A stretch of 64,000 nucleotides of DNA from Paraburkholderia megapolitana. GTDB taxonomy: Bacteria > Pseudomonadota > Gammaproteobacteria > Burkholderiales > Burkholderiaceae. The notes beneath the pieces were generated by a model that searched no databases, was not told the origin of the DNA, and was given only the letters and a program-made list of their open reading frames with translations. The position numbers and the translations under genes are program-made. Shown here piece after piece: positions 18,702 to 29,822 of this stretch (within the stretch, counting starts at the first letter, position 1; every line of letters starts with the position of its first letter). The stretch is from contig NZ_CP041745.1 of assembly GCF_007556815.1 (NCBI RefSeq), positions 3,957,501 through 4,021,500 of the forward strand. The letters run 5' to 3'.

Positions 18702-19874
18702 TCAACCGAGCGCCGCCGACACCAGCCAGCGCTTGACGAGCGGTTGCGCACCGATCATCGCCATGCCTGCGTTGCGCACTACGCGGGCAAGCGGACCGGG
18801 CACGGCGAAAAGCTTTTGCAGGCCATCTGTGGCGAGCATCAGCGCGCGGATGTCCTCGCGACGCGAGCGCTCGTAGCGGCGCAACAGCACCGTGTCACCG
18901 AGATCGCGGAATGCTTCCTTCTGCGCAACGACTTCCGCCAGCGACATGACGTCGCGCAGCCCGAGGTTCATCCCCTGACCCGCAAGCGGGTGGATCAGAT
19001 GCGCGGCGTCGCCGACGAGAGCGACGCGCGGCGCGATCAAACGGTCGACGGTTTGCAGCGCGAGCGGAAAGCCCTTCGCCGGCGTCACGCATTCGAGCGC
19101 GCCCAAGGTGCCTTGCGTCACGCGCTCGACTTCCGCTGCGAGCTTCGCCGGATCGTGTTCGAGCAACGCATCGGCATGTTCGGTGCGCGCCGACCAGACC
19201 AGCGACACGTGACCGTCCGGCAACGGCAGCAACGCGACAATCTCGCCGCCGCTGAACCATTGATACGCCGTTTCGCCGTGCGGGCGCTCCGCCTTGAAAT
19301 TGGCGACGACACCGGTCTGCTGATAGTCGCGCCGCAGAACCTTCGAACCGATCTGCGCACGCACCCACGAATGGGCGCCGTCGGCACCAACCACCAGATC
19401 GGTTTCGATCGTGCGGCCGTTTGCGAGCGCGATGGTCGCGCCGGACGCTTTCACATCGAGCGCCTGGGCGCGGGCGTCGAGCCATGTCAGATTCGGCTGG
19501 AAGCGCAGCGCGGCATCGAGCGCCTGCTCGATCAGCGACGATTCGGCGATCCATGCGAGCTGCGGCACCGATGCCTGGAACGCGGAGAAATGCAGTTCGG
19601 CGTGCGCATCGCCGAATACGCGCATGTCGTAGACCGGCGACAGACGGGATGGATCGAGCGCCTGCCAGACCCGCAGACGCTCGAGCAGCGCCTGCGAACT
19701 CGCGGATAACGCGTAGACGCGCGCATCGAAGGCGGCATCGGCGGGCGGTGGCACGCACGGCTGCGCGAGCAGTGCGACGCGCAGACCGCCCTGCGTCAAT
19801 GCCAGCGCCGCGGTTTTGCCGACAAGCCCGCCGCCGATCACGGCGACGTCAAAGGTCTGGTGGTGAGCGTTCAT
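18702..19874 (-). CDS. UbiH/UbiF/VisC family FAD-dependent hydroxylase
   Basis: A 390-residue flavoprotein monooxygenase with the dinucleotide motif IGGGLVGKTAALAL near residue 13, a DGAHSWVR region and GDAAHLIHPLAGQGMNLG, typical of ubiquinone ring hydroxylases. It probably hydroxylates the ring in ubiquinone synthesis; which position (UbiH, UbiF or UbiI type) cannot be told from the sequence. ATG 19874 gives the expected N-terminus; a longer frame to 20054 has no family content. The upstream gap to ychF (19875-20172) contains a + strand TACAAT at 20001-20006 and nothing else recognised. Confidence 0.88.
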   Translation of the reverse strand: MNAHHQTFDVAVIGGGLVGKTAALALTQGGLRVALLAQPCVPPPADAAFDARVYALSASSQALLERLRVWQALDPSRLSPVYDMRVFGDAHAELHFSAFQASVPQLAWIAESSLIEQALDAALRFQPNLTWLDARAQALDVKASGATIALANGRTIETDLVVGADGAHSWVRAQIGSKVLRRDYQQTGVVANFKAERPHGETAYQWFSGGEIVALLPLPDGHVSLVWSARTEHADALLEHDPAKLAAEVERVTQGTLGALECVTPAKGFPLALQTVDRLIAPRVALVGDAAHLIHPLAGQGMNLGLRDVMSLAEVVAQKEAFRDLGDTVLLRRYERSRREDIRALMLATDGLQKLFAVPGPLARVVRNAGMAMIGAQPLVKRWLVSAALG

Positions 19875-20172
19875 GCGGGCATTATAGCCGCGGGGCCACG
19901 CCGTCCGGGCCCGTCCGCCAGTGCTGTAATCGGTGCGCCACGGGCATGCGCACCGCCCACCACCGGTCTGCGGTGCTCGAACCGGCACCTCCGACAGGGT
20001 TACAATTACGCTTTTCCGGTGATTACGACCACCGGCAAGACGTACCGCTTGCACCGTGCCGTCTGCCGCCCTTCTCCATCGGGCCGTAGCCGGCGCGTGC
20101 GTCGAGCCGAAGGCAGCATGCCCCGCCGCGCGCGACGAAGCCCCGTCACCACCCGTTTATTAGAGAAATTCC

Positions 20173-21267
20173 ATGAGCCTCAAATGCGGCATCGTCGGCC
20201 TGCCTAACGTCGGCAAGTCCACCCTGTTCAACGCACTGACCAAGGCCGGCATCGCCGCCGAAAACTACCCGTTCTGCACGATCGAGCCGAACGTCGGCAT
20301 CGTCGAAGTGCCGGATGCGCGCCTCACGGCACTGGCCGACATCGTCAAGCCGGAGCGCATCGTGCCGGCCATCGTCGAGTTCGTCGACATCGCGGGGCTC
20401 GTGGCAGGCGCCAGCAAAGGTGAAGGGCTCGGCAACCAGTTCCTCGCGAACATCCGCGAAACCGACGCGATCACGCACGTCGTGCGCTGCTTCGACGATG
20501 AGAACGTGATTCACGTTGCAGGCAAGATCGATCCGCTGTCGGACATCGAAGTCATCAACACCGAACTCGCGCTCGCCGACCTCGCAACGGTCGAAAAATC
20601 GCTGACACGCTATTCGAAGGCGGCGAAATCGGGCAACGACAAGGAAGCGGGAAAGCTCGCCGCAGTGCTCGAGAAGGTGCGCGCACAACTTGATCAGGCG
20701 AAACCGGTGCGGGCACTGGATCTGTCGGACGACGAAAACGCGCTGCTCAAACCGTTCTGTCTAATCACCGCCAAGCCGACGATGTACGTCGCGAACGTGA
20801 AGGAAGACGGCTTCGAAAACAACCCTCACCTCGACGCGGTGCGCAAACACGCCGAAGCCGAGAATGCGCCGGTCGTCGCGGTGTGCGCTGCGATCGAAGC
20901 TGAAATCGGCGAACTCGGCGACGAGGACAAGGAAGTCTTCCTGGCCGACATGGGTATGGACGAGCCGGGCCTGAACCGCGTGATCCGCGCGGGTTTCAAG
21001 CTGCTCGGCCTGCAGACCTACTTCACCGCGGGCGTGAAGGAAGTGCGCGCATGGACGATCCATATCGGCGACACGGCACCGCAGGCTGCCGGCGTGATTC
21101 ATACGGACTTCGAACGCGGCTTCATTCGTGCACAGACTATCGGCTTTGCGGATTTCGTCGCGTACAAGGGCGAACACGGCGCGAAGGAAGCCGGCAAGAT
21201 GCGCGCGGAAGGTAAGGAATATGTCGTGCACGACGGGGATGTGATGAACTTTCTGTTCAACGTTTGA
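20173..21267 (+). CDS. ychF: Ribosome-binding ATPase/GTPase YchF (OLA1 family)
   Basis: A 364-residue Obg-family NTPase. Motifs: G1 GLPNVGKST at residues 8-16, the [10 protein letters not shown] switch, G3 DIAGLV, and a C-terminal TGS-like domain ([23 protein letters not shown]). YchF proteins prefer ATP because the usual NKxD is altered. They bind ribosomes and help set stress responses and translation start-site choice. ATG 20173 follows AGAGAAATTCC. A strong terminator follows the stop. Confidence 0.95.
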   Translation: MSLKCGIVGLPNVGKSTLFNALTKAGIAAENYPFCTIEPNVGIVEVPDARLTALADIVKPERIVPAIVEFVDIAGLVAGASKGEGLGNQFLANIRETDAITHVVRCFDDENVIHVAGKIDPLSDIEVINTELALADLATVEKSLTRYSKAAKSGNDKEAGKLAAVLEKVRAQLDQAKPVRALDLSDDENALLKPFCLITAKPTMYVANVKEDGFENNPHLDAVRKHAEAENAPVVAVCAAIEAEIGELGDEDKEVFLADMGMDEPGLNRVIRAGFKLLGLQTYFTAGVKEVRAWTIHIGDTAPQAAGVIHTDFERGFIRAQTIGFADFVAYKGEHGAKEAGKMRAEGKEYVVHDGDVMNFLFNV

Positions 21268-21286
21268 GCGTGACTGGCTGAATCTG

Positions 21287-21317
21287 AGCCCTTGGCTTTG
21301 CTGCCAAGGGCTTTTTT
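21287..21317 (+). terminator. Intrinsic terminator after ychF
   Basis: A 10-bp stem AGCCCTTGGC / GCCAAGGGCT (21287-21296 and 21303-21312) with a 6-base loop, followed by six T. It ends transcription of ychF before the ugp operon. Confidence 0.9.
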
Positions 21318-21542
21318 GTTTTCGGGTGTCCGTTTGTGCTCTGCCGTGTTGAAATGGGTGTAAATGGGTATAAGAATGGGTGACGGCACCACGAATGCAC
21401 CTTACCTGTGCAATGCAGCAAAGCAACAACGTGGCATCGTCCGACCGCTCGAAAGGACTCCCACACTTTATTTTCTGTCATCGACCACAACTACAATCGC
21501 GTACTCGCAACTTGCGCGAATCTAGACCCTGGAGACCTATCG

Positions 21543-22868
21543 ATGAAATTCAAACCCTTGTTTCGTTCGTTTTCCGTGGCGGCCGTGCTGGCCCTCGGCG
21601 TGGCGCAGAGCGCGCACGCAGCCACCGAGATCCAGTTCTGGCATGCCATGGAAGCCGCACTGGGCGAACACCTGAACGACATCGCGACCGCGTTCAACGC
21701 GTCGCAAAGCGACTACAAGATCGTTCCGGTCTTCAAGGGCAGCTACGACCAGACGCTCGCCGCCGGTATCGCAGCGTACCGCAGCGGTAATGCACCGGCC
21801 ATCCTGCAGGTCTACGAGGTCGGCACCGCCACGATGATGCAGGCAAAGAAAGCGGTGATCCCGGTCTCCGATGTGTTCAAGCAGGCCGGTGTGCCACTCG
21901 ATGAAAAAGCCTTCGTACCGACTATTGCAAGTTATTACAGCGACGCGAAGACCGGCGAGCTGATCTCGATGCCGTTCAACAGCTCGACGCCGGTGCTCTA
22001 TTACAACAAGGACGCGTTCAAGAAAGCCGGCCTCGATCCGAACAAGCCGCCGAAGACCTGGCAGGAACTGCAGCAGGACGCGCAGAAGCTGAAGGCGTCG
22101 GGCATGTCGTGCGGTTACTCGTCGGGCTGGCAGAGCTGGATTCAGCTCGAGAACTACAGTGCATGGCACGGTGTGCCGTTCGCGTCTGAGAATAACGGCT
22201 TCGACGGTGCCGATGCGGTGCTCGAATTCAACAAGCCGCTGCAGATCGCGCACATCCAGTTCCTGCAGACCATGTTGAAGGAAGGCACGTTCACCTACGT
22301 CGGCCGCAAGGACGAACCGGTCTCGAAGTTCTATAGCGGCGATTGCGGAATCATCACGAACTCGTCGGGCTCGCTTGCCACGATCAAGAAGTACGCGAAG
22401 TTCAGCTTCGGCACCGGCATGATGCCGTACGACGCGAACGTGAAGGGCGCGCCGCAGAACGCGATTATCGGTGGTGCGAGTTTGTGGGTGCTGTCGGGCA
22501 AAGACGCCGCTACCTATAAAGGTGTCGCGAAGTTTCTGGCGTATCTGAGCTCGCCGGCTGTCGCCGCGAAGTGGCATCAGGACACGGGCTATCTCCCCGT
22601 CACCACGGCGGCTTATCAGCTGACGCAGCAACAGGGCTTCTACGACAAGAACCCGGGCAGCGACACGGCGATCAAGCAGATGCTGAACAAACCGCCGCTG
22701 CCGTTCACGAAGGGCCTGCGTCTCGGCAACATGCCGCAGATCCGCACGATCATCGACGAAGAACTCGAACAGGTATGGGCGCAGAAGAAATCGCCGAAGG
22801 ATGCGCTCGACTCCTCGGCGTCGCGCGGCGACGAGTTGTTGCGTCGCTTTGAAAAGGCCGGTAGCTAA
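21543..22868 (+). CDS. ugpB: sn-glycerol-3-phosphate ABC transporter, periplasmic binding protein
   Basis: A 441-residue extracellular solute-binding protein (family 1) with a signal peptide of about 26 residues ([10 protein letters not shown]..., cleavage after SAHA). The sequence [19 protein letters not shown] and the later [19 protein letters not shown] match UgpB. It captures glycerol-3-phosphate and glycerophosphodiesters for UgpAEC. ATG 21543 follows GGAGACCTATCG; a longer frame is rejected since it hides the signal. First gene of ugpBAEC. A CTGTCAT half-site (21475-21481) lies ahead of a TACAAT (21492-21497), possibly a weak Pho site. Confidence 0.93.
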   Translation: MKFKPLFRSFSVAAVLALGVAQSAHAATEIQFWHAMEAALGEHLNDIATAFNASQSDYKIVPVFKGSYDQTLAAGIAAYRSGNAPAILQVYEVGTATMMQAKKAVIPVSDVFKQAGVPLDEKAFVPTIASYYSDAKTGELISMPFNSSTPVLYYNKDAFKKAGLDPNKPPKTWQELQQDAQKLKASGMSCGYSSGWQSWIQLENYSAWHGVPFASENNGFDGADAVLEFNKPLQIAHIQFLQTMLKEGTFTYVGRKDEPVSKFYSGDCGIITNSSGSLATIKKYAKFSFGTGMMPYDANVKGAPQNAIIGGASLWVLSGKDAATYKGVAKFLAYLSSPAVAAKWHQDTGYLPVTTAAYQLTQQQGFYDKNPGSDTAIKQMLNKPPLPFTKGLRLGNMPQIRTIIDEELEQVWAQKKSPKDALDSSASRGDELLRRFEKAGS

Positions 22869-22982
22869 GCTGTCCCGAGCCGCGACGATCGACCTCACCG
22901 GCCGGTCGTCGCAGGCTTGACGTAGAGACGCAGCAATCCGCGCGTCTCCCTGCATCTCAAGCATCGCAGCTGGAAAATCTCG

Positions 22983-23867
22983 ATGGAAAAACGCTCCCGC
23001 TTCGGCACCGGCGTACTGCCTTACCTGCTGGTCGCGCCGCAACTCCTGATCACCGCGGTGTTCTTCCTGTGGCCTGCCGGCGCCGCGCTATGGCAATCGA
23101 CGCAATCGCAGGACGCGTTCGGCACGTCGAGCGAATTCGTCGGTCTCGCGAACTTCAAGCAGTTGTTCGCCGACCCGCTGTACCTGTCGTCGCTGACCAC
23201 GACGCTGATCTTCTGCGCGCTCGTCACGGTCTTCGGTCTCGTGATCTCGCTCTTGCTCGCAGCCTGCGCCGACCGCGTGACGCGCGGCGCCAAAGCCTAT
23301 CAAACGCTGCTGATCTGGCCGTACGCAGTCGCACCCGCGATCGCCGCGGTGCTGTGGTCGTTCCTGTTCAATCCGAGCATCGGGATCGTCACGTATGCGC
23401 TCGCGAAGTACGGCATCGTGTGGAATCACGCACTGAATGCCGGCCAGGCCATGTTCCTCGTCGTGCTCGCATCGGTGTGGAAGCAGGTCAGCTACAACTT
23501 CCTGTTCTTCTATGCGGGCCTGCAAGCGATTCCGCGCTCGCTGATCGAAGCGGCGGCGATCGACGGAGCGGGTCCGGTGCGGCGCTTCTTCGGGATCGCA
23601 CTGCCGCTGCTCTCTCCGACCAGTTTCTTCCTGCTCGTCGTCAATCTGACCTACGCATTCTTCGACACGTTTCCGGTCATTGACGCGGCCACCGGCGGTG
23701 GTCCCGCACAAGCCACGCGCACGCTGATCTACAAGATCTTCGCTGAGGGTTTTCAGGGCCTCGACATCGGCAGCTCGGGCGCGCAGTCGGTCGTGCTGAT
23801 GGTGATCGTCGTCGGGCTGACCGTCGTGCAGTTCCGTTTCATCGAGCGGAGGGTTCAATACTCATGA
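22983..23867 (+). CDS. ugpA: sn-glycerol-3-phosphate ABC transporter permease UgpA
   Basis: A 294-residue inner-membrane permease with about six transmembrane helices and the EAA loop [20 protein letters not shown], which contacts the ATPase. It forms the channel with UgpE. It starts 114 bases after ugpB, and its stop overlaps the ugpE start (ATGA at 23864-23867), indicating coupled translation. Length is as expected. Confidence 0.94.
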   Translation: MEKRSRFGTGVLPYLLVAPQLLITAVFFLWPAGAALWQSTQSQDAFGTSSEFVGLANFKQLFADPLYLSSLTTTLIFCALVTVFGLVISLLLAACADRVTRGAKAYQTLLIWPYAVAPAIAAVLWSFLFNPSIGIVTYALAKYGIVWNHALNAGQAMFLVVLASVWKQVSYNFLFFYAGLQAIPRSLIEAAAIDGAGPVRRFFGIALPLLSPTSFFLLVVNLTYAFFDTFPVIDAATGGGPAQATRTLIYKIFAEGFQGLDIGSSGAQSVVLMVIVVGLTVVQFRFIERRVQYS

Positions 23868-24709
23868 TCGAGAATCGCCGCGGTTTCGACCTCTTCTGCC
23901 ACGCGGTGCTGCTGATCGGCGTCGTGCTGGTGGTCTTCCCCGTGTACGTCGCGTTCTGCGCGGCCACGATGAGCGAGCACGAGGTGTTCAGCGTGCCGCT
24001 GTCGCTGATCCCGAGCACGCATCTGTTCGAAAATATTGCTGCTGTCTGGTCGCATGGCAGCGGTAACGCGGCCAGCCCGTTCGGCCGCATGCTGTTCAAC
24101 AGCCTCGTGATGGCACTCATCATCTCGATCGGCAAGATCGCGATCTCGATGATCTCCGCGTACGCGATCGTGTTTTTTCGTTTTCCGTTTCGCAACACCG
24201 CGTTCTGGTTGATCTTCGTCACGCTGATGCTGCCGGTTGAGGTGCGTATCTTCCCGACCGTGCAGGTCGTGTCGTCGATGCATCTGAGCAATACGTACGC
24301 GGGTCTCACGCTGCCGCTCATTGCCTCCGCGACCGCGACGTTCCTGTTCCGCCAGTTCTTCATGACGCTGCCCGACGAACTGATGGAAGCCGCGCGCATC
24401 GACGGTGCCGGACCGCTGCGTTTCTTCTGGGACGTCGTGGTGCCGCTGTCGAAGACGAACCTGGCTGCGCTGTTCGTGATCACCTTCATCTACGGATGGA
24501 ATCAGTACCTGTGGCCGATCCTGATCACGAGCCAGCAGTCGCTGACCACGGCGGTGGTCGGCATCAAGAGCATGATCGCGTCCGGCGACACTGCGACCGA
24601 ATGGCACCTTGTGATGACCGCGACGCTGCTGGCGATGCTGCCGCCGCTCGCAGTCGTGCTGACGATGCAGCGCTGGTTCGTGCGCGGCCTCGTCGATGCG
24701 GAAAAATGA
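23864..24709 (+). CDS. ugpE: sn-glycerol-3-phosphate ABC transporter permease UgpE
   Basis: A 281-residue permease with about six helices and the EAA motif [20 protein letters not shown]. It pairs with UgpA. Start ATG 23864 overlaps the ugpA stop by four bases. The C-terminal [16 protein letters not shown] is typical of UgpE-like permeases. It is followed after 85 bases by ugpC. Confidence 0.94.
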   Translation: MIENRRGFDLFCHAVLLIGVVLVVFPVYVAFCAATMSEHEVFSVPLSLIPSTHLFENIAAVWSHGSGNAASPFGRMLFNSLVMALIISIGKIAISMISAYAIVFFRFPFRNTAFWLIFVTLMLPVEVRIFPTVQVVSSMHLSNTYAGLTLPLIASATATFLFRQFFMTLPDELMEAARIDGAGPLRFFWDVVVPLSKTNLAALFVITFIYGWNQYLWPILITSQQSLTTAVVGIKSMIASGDTATEWHLVMTATLLAMLPPLAVVLTMQRWFVRGLVDAEK

Positions 24710-24794
24710 GCCGGCCGGTCCGGGTTTCGTCAATGAACATATACGGCGGTGGCGCATTTCGCGCCGGCCGCCTCTGCACTGAAGGGCGAGTGGA

Positions 24795-25883
24795 ATGGCT
24801 GCGCTGACGCTAAAGGCTGTCAAGAAAACGTACGACGGCAAACAGTTCGTGCTGCACGGTATCGACGTGGACATCGACGACGGCGAGTTCGTCGTGATGG
24901 TGGGTCCGTCGGGCTGCGGCAAGTCGACATTGCTGCGGATGGTCGCCGGGCTGGAGAGCATCTCCGATGGCGAGATCTCGATCGGCGGCAAGGTGGTGAA
25001 CCGGCTCGAACCGAAAGACCGGAACATCGCGATGGTGTTCCAGAACTACGCGTTGTATCCGCATATGAGCGTCGCGCAGAACATGGGCTACGCGCTGAAG
25101 ATCGCGGGCACGGACGCGGCAACGATCGCGCGGCGCGTCGACACCGCGGCGAAGATCCTCGAACTCGGCCCGCTGCTCGAGCGTAAGCCTCGCGAGTTGT
25201 CGGGCGGCCAGCGGCAGCGTGTCGCGATGGGTCGCGCCATCGTGCGCGAACCAGCCGTGTTTCTGTTCGACGAGCCGCTGTCGAATCTCGACGCGCGGCT
25301 GCGTGTGCAGATGCGGCTCGAAATCCAGCGGCTGCATGCACGTCTTGCGACGACGAGCCTGTACGTCACGCACGATCAGGTCGAAGCGATGACGCTCGCG
25401 CAGCGTGTGATCGTGATGAACCGCGGTTACGCGGAACAGATCGGTTCGCCGACGGAGGTCTACGAACGACCCGCGACGATCTTCGTCGCGAGCTTCATCG
25501 GCTCGCCGGGGATGAATCTGCTGCACGGCCGCGTTTCCGCCGACGGTGCGACGTTTGAAGTCGCAGAAGGCGGTCCGGCGTTGCCGATCGCAGGCGCACC
25601 GTCGATTGGTCGCGAGGTGGCGGCGGGACGCGAGTGGATCGTCGGCATTCGGCCCGAGCACATGACGCCAGGTCAGCCAGGCGCGGCGCACACCACGCTC
25701 ACCGTCGATTCGTGCGAGCTGCTGGGCGCCGACAATCTCGCGCACGGGCGTTGGGGCAAGCACGACGTCACCGCGCGGCTGCCGCACACGCATCGCCCTG
25801 CTGCGGGCGAAGCGCTGCAGGTTGCGCTGCCGGCACAGCATCTGCATTTCTTCGATCCGGCCAGCGGGCAACGGGCGAACTGA
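24795..25883 (+). CDS. ugpC: sn-glycerol-3-phosphate ABC transporter ATPase UgpC
   Basis: A 362-residue ABC ATPase of the MalK/UgpC class. Walker [10 protein letters not shown] at residues 37-45, signature LSGGQRQR, Walker [13 protein letters not shown], and a C-terminal regulatory MOP/TOBE domain (GIRPEHM onward). It powers UgpAE. ugpQ, often found next, is absent: the gene is followed by a degenerate copy of its own 3' end and then ettA. Confidence 0.94.
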   Translation: MAALTLKAVKKTYDGKQFVLHGIDVDIDDGEFVVMVGPSGCGKSTLLRMVAGLESISDGEISIGGKVVNRLEPKDRNIAMVFQNYALYPHMSVAQNMGYALKIAGTDAATIARRVDTAAKILELGPLLERKPRELSGGQRQRVAMGRAIVREPAVFLFDEPLSNLDARLRVQMRLEIQRLHARLATTSLYVTHDQVEAMTLAQRVIVMNRGYAEQIGSPTEVYERPATIFVASFIGSPGMNLLHGRVSADGATFEVAEGGPALPIAGAPSIGREVAAGREWIVGIRPEHMTPGQPGAAHTTLTVDSCELLGADNLAHGRWGKHDVTARLPHTHRPAAGEALQVALPAQHLHFFDPASGQRAN

Positions 25884-25940
25884 TATCGCACCGCAGCCGG
25901 TAAAGCATCTACGTTTCTTCGATCCGGCCAGCAGGCAAAC
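25837..25940 (+). repeat. Degenerate direct repeat of the ugpC 3' end
   Basis: About 36 bases at the end of ugpC (from 25837) recur from 25904 with three or four changes, including the shared core TTCTTCGATCCGGCCAGC. The offset of 67 bases is not a multiple of three, so the second copy is outside the ugpC frame. It looks like a decayed tandem duplication. The rest of 25884-26146 holds no gene. Confidence 0.75.
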
Positions 25941-26146
25941 CGGGCGGCTAACCGGGACAGCCGCGGCAGCGAGGGCCCGCCCACCAGGCCCTCGCGCGCC
26001 ACAGCGAAGTACAATGACGCGTTCTGCACCGGCGCGCGCAGTCCGTCTATCTCCGCGCCGGCGCACCGGCCCCGCCCGGCTTCCTATCCACCCACGTCGC
26101 CCGCGCCTTGCGCGGCTTGCGGCGTCAACGTCCTGACTACAAGCAA

Positions 26147-27811
<1,665 letters not shown>

Positions 27812-27967
27812 ACGGGCTAAGCGCTGTGGTCGAGGTACGCGGCTTGCTGTGTACCTCGCGAGCGGGTGTTCGGCGGCTATCGCGAAGACCATCGCGACGG
27901 CGGTCATGCGATCGGTACGATGCGCACGGCAACACCGCGCAAGAGGCACGACGACGAGGATCCAGGC

Positions 27968-29104
27968 ATGGCGACATCGATCCGCAAACGTGTAGTCATT
28001 GCGGCGGTATGCGTGGTGGCGGCACTGGCCGGCATTGCACTTGCCGGCTTGTACTTCGTGCAACGCGAAGTCCGGGCGCGTATCGTCGAAGTGCTTGGAC
28101 CGCTCGGTAGCGCGGAGCGTATCGACGTTGGACTGTCCTCAGTTCGACTCGTCAAGGTGCGGCTCAAGGCGCCATCGGGCTGGCCCACACCCGACGTGCT
28201 GCGTGCAGACCAGATCACACTCACACCGGACATCCGCGACCTGCTCGCGCGGCGCGTGCATTTGCGCGATATCGTCGTGAGCGGCTTCGATCTGACGGTA
28301 CTGCGCACGAAGGACGGCAAGCTGCGTTTGCTGCCGAACCTGCGGCAATCCTCCAGTAATGCGCAGGCAGCAGGAGCAGCGAGCACATCCGCATCTTCCA
28401 AGCCGAGCCCATCCGCCGAAAAACTCATCGATCACATCGTCTTCGAACACGGCACGTTCGAGTTCTACGATCTGTCGGTCAGCGACCCGGCTTACCGCGT
28501 CACCGTCAGCGACGCGAACGCAACCGTCGACCACCTGCATCTGCCCGCGCTGTCCGAGCCGACGACAGTCGCCGTCACCGGTTCGATCAAGGGTCCGCAG
28601 CACACCGGTACGGTGTCGTTCGGCGGCTGGATCAAGATCGCGAGCAAAGATTCGCAGACCACCACCACGCTGCGCGGCGTCGACGTCGTCACCCTCGATC
28701 CCTATCTGTTGAAGAAAGCCGGCGCGAAGGCGCGCGTAAATGGCGGCACGCTCGACCTCTCCATCGATTCGACCGTACGCGATTACCAGTTACACGCGCC
28801 CGGCACGCTGACACTGCATGACCTGCAGATCGCACCGAGCGACGATCCGCTCGACACGTTCATGTCGATTCCCACGCGCGTCGCGATTGCCGCACTCAAA
28901 CTGCACAGCGGCGCTATCACGCTGCACTTCGTGCTCGACGGCAATCTGAAGGATCCGAAGTTCACGCTCGACGACAACTTCGCGACTGAGCTGCGCGCAG
29001 GTCTGGCCAAGGTGCTCGGCGTCAGCGCCGAAGGCGTGGCGAAGGGTGCCGGGCAGACGGTCAAGGGACTCGGTAACGCGCTGCTGAATCTGATCGGGCA
29101 GTAG
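27968..29104 (+). CDS. AsmA/DUF748-like envelope protein
   Basis: A 378-residue protein with one N-terminal transmembrane helix (about residues 8-27, VVIAAVCVVAALAGIALAGL) and a beta-rich extracytoplasmic body resembling DUF748/AsmA-like repeats: LSSVRLVKVRL, ITLTPDIRDLLARRVHLRDIVV and VDVVTLDPYL. Such proteins span the periplasm and are linked to lipid transport or outer-membrane homeostasis. A serine/alanine-rich linker is near residues 125-145. ATG 27968 has AGGA seven bases upstream. It stands alone, 156 bases after ettA. The family call is by pattern only. Confidence 0.6.
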   Translation: MATSIRKRVVIAAVCVVAALAGIALAGLYFVQREVRARIVEVLGPLGSAERIDVGLSSVRLVKVRLKAPSGWPTPDVLRADQITLTPDIRDLLARRVHLRDIVVSGFDLTVLRTKDGKLRLLPNLRQSSSNAQAAGAASTSASSKPSPSAEKLIDHIVFEHGTFEFYDLSVSDPAYRVTVSDANATVDHLHLPALSEPTTVAVTGSIKGPQHTGTVSFGGWIKIASKDSQTTTTLRGVDVVTLDPYLLKKAGAKARVNGGTLDLSIDSTVRDYQLHAPGTLTLHDLQIAPSDDPLDTFMSIPTRVAIAALKLHSGAITLHFVLDGNLKDPKFTLDDNFATELRAGLAKVLGVSAEGVAKGAGQTVKGLGNALLNLIGQ

Positions 29105-29156
29105 TCGCGCGACAAGGTGGGCGAGCTTGACACGTGCCGCATAAAGCACGACGATT

Positions 29157-29193
29157 TGTCCATAATACGAAGTAAAAATCCACATAATGGACA
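29157..29193. promoter_or_regulatory. Inverted repeat upstream of the cupin cassette, candidate IclR operator
   Basis: TGTCCATAAT (29157-29166) and ATAATGGACA (29184-29193) are inverted with one mismatch. The right arm also belongs to a shorter palindrome, TCCA-CATAA-TGGA. A TTGACA at 29127-29132 with a poor -10 (GACGAT, 17-base spacer) lies just upstream. The cassette ends with an iclR gene, whose product is the natural candidate to bind here. Confidence 0.45.
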
Positions 29194-29227
29194 CTGTGCA
29201 ACTGCGTTGCATGGGATCGGAGACACA

Positions 29228-29755
29228 ATGGCTGCTCCCACCACAGGCGCCGATGCACTGACGCCCTATCAACTCCCCAATCCGCCCGAAGCGCTGCGCG
29301 AGATCGTCGTCGAATCCGCGGTTCCAAAAGATGAACGTCTGTGGGTACCGCAAGCCGAGAACGTCTGGTTCCGGCCGCTGTGCCTGAACGTCTCAAGCGG
29401 CTACTGGATGAACCTGCTGCGTGTGCGCAAGTCCGGTGTGCTGAGCCGCCACCGTCATCCGCAGGCGGTGCACGGCATGGTGCTGAAAGGCAAATGGCGC
29501 TACCTCGAGCACGACTGGGTCGCGACCGAAGGCAGCTACGTCTTCGAGCCGCCCGGCGAAACGCACACGTTGTACGTTCCCGAAGACGTCGAAGAAATGA
29601 TCACCTACTTCCAGGTGAACGGCGTGATGTACTACTGCGACCCCTACGGCAACTTCACCGGCTACGAAGACGTGTTCACCAAGCTGGAGATGTGCCGCGC
29701 GCATTTCGAACGGGTCGGGTTAGGCGGCGGCTTCGTCGATCAGTTCGTGCGGTAA
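29228..29755 (+). CDS. Cupin protein of the 2,4'-dihydroxyacetophenone dioxygenase type
   Basis: A 175-residue single-domain cupin. The metal site is formed by histidines in SRHRHPQAVHG (first cupin motif) and the PPGETHTLYVP motif. It resembles proteins annotated as 2,4'-dihydroxyacetophenone dioxygenase family, which cleave a C-C bond with iron and oxygen, but substrate cannot be inferred. ATG 29228 is preceded by GGAG eight bases upstream. It heads a four-gene + strand cassette with an MFS carrier, an SDR and an IclR regulator, suggesting a catabolic role. Confidence 0.7.
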   Translation: MAAPTTGADALTPYQLPNPPEALREIVVESAVPKDERLWVPQAENVWFRPLCLNVSSGYWMNLLRVRKSGVLSRHRHPQAVHGMVLKGKWRYLEHDWVATEGSYVFEPPGETHTLYVPEDVEEMITYFQVNGVMYYCDPYGNFTGYEDVFTKLEMCRAHFERVGLGGGFVDQFVR

Positions 29756-29822
29756 CCACAACACGCCGCTGCACGCCGCCGCATCCATCCATAGACTCAA
29801 AAGAGCATCGGAGGAGACAACC

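Noticed and set aside
17709..19709. A 666-codon open frame on the + strand
   Set aside because: It lies opposite dsbC and the Ubi-type hydroxylase gene, whose motifs are intact on the minus strand. Its product is Arg/His-rich low complexity, as expected for antisense of high-GC coding DNA.
27831..27858. Hairpin CGAGGTAC/GTACCTCG after ettA as a terminator
   Set aside because: The loop is 12 bases and no T-run follows; it may only be a weak structure.
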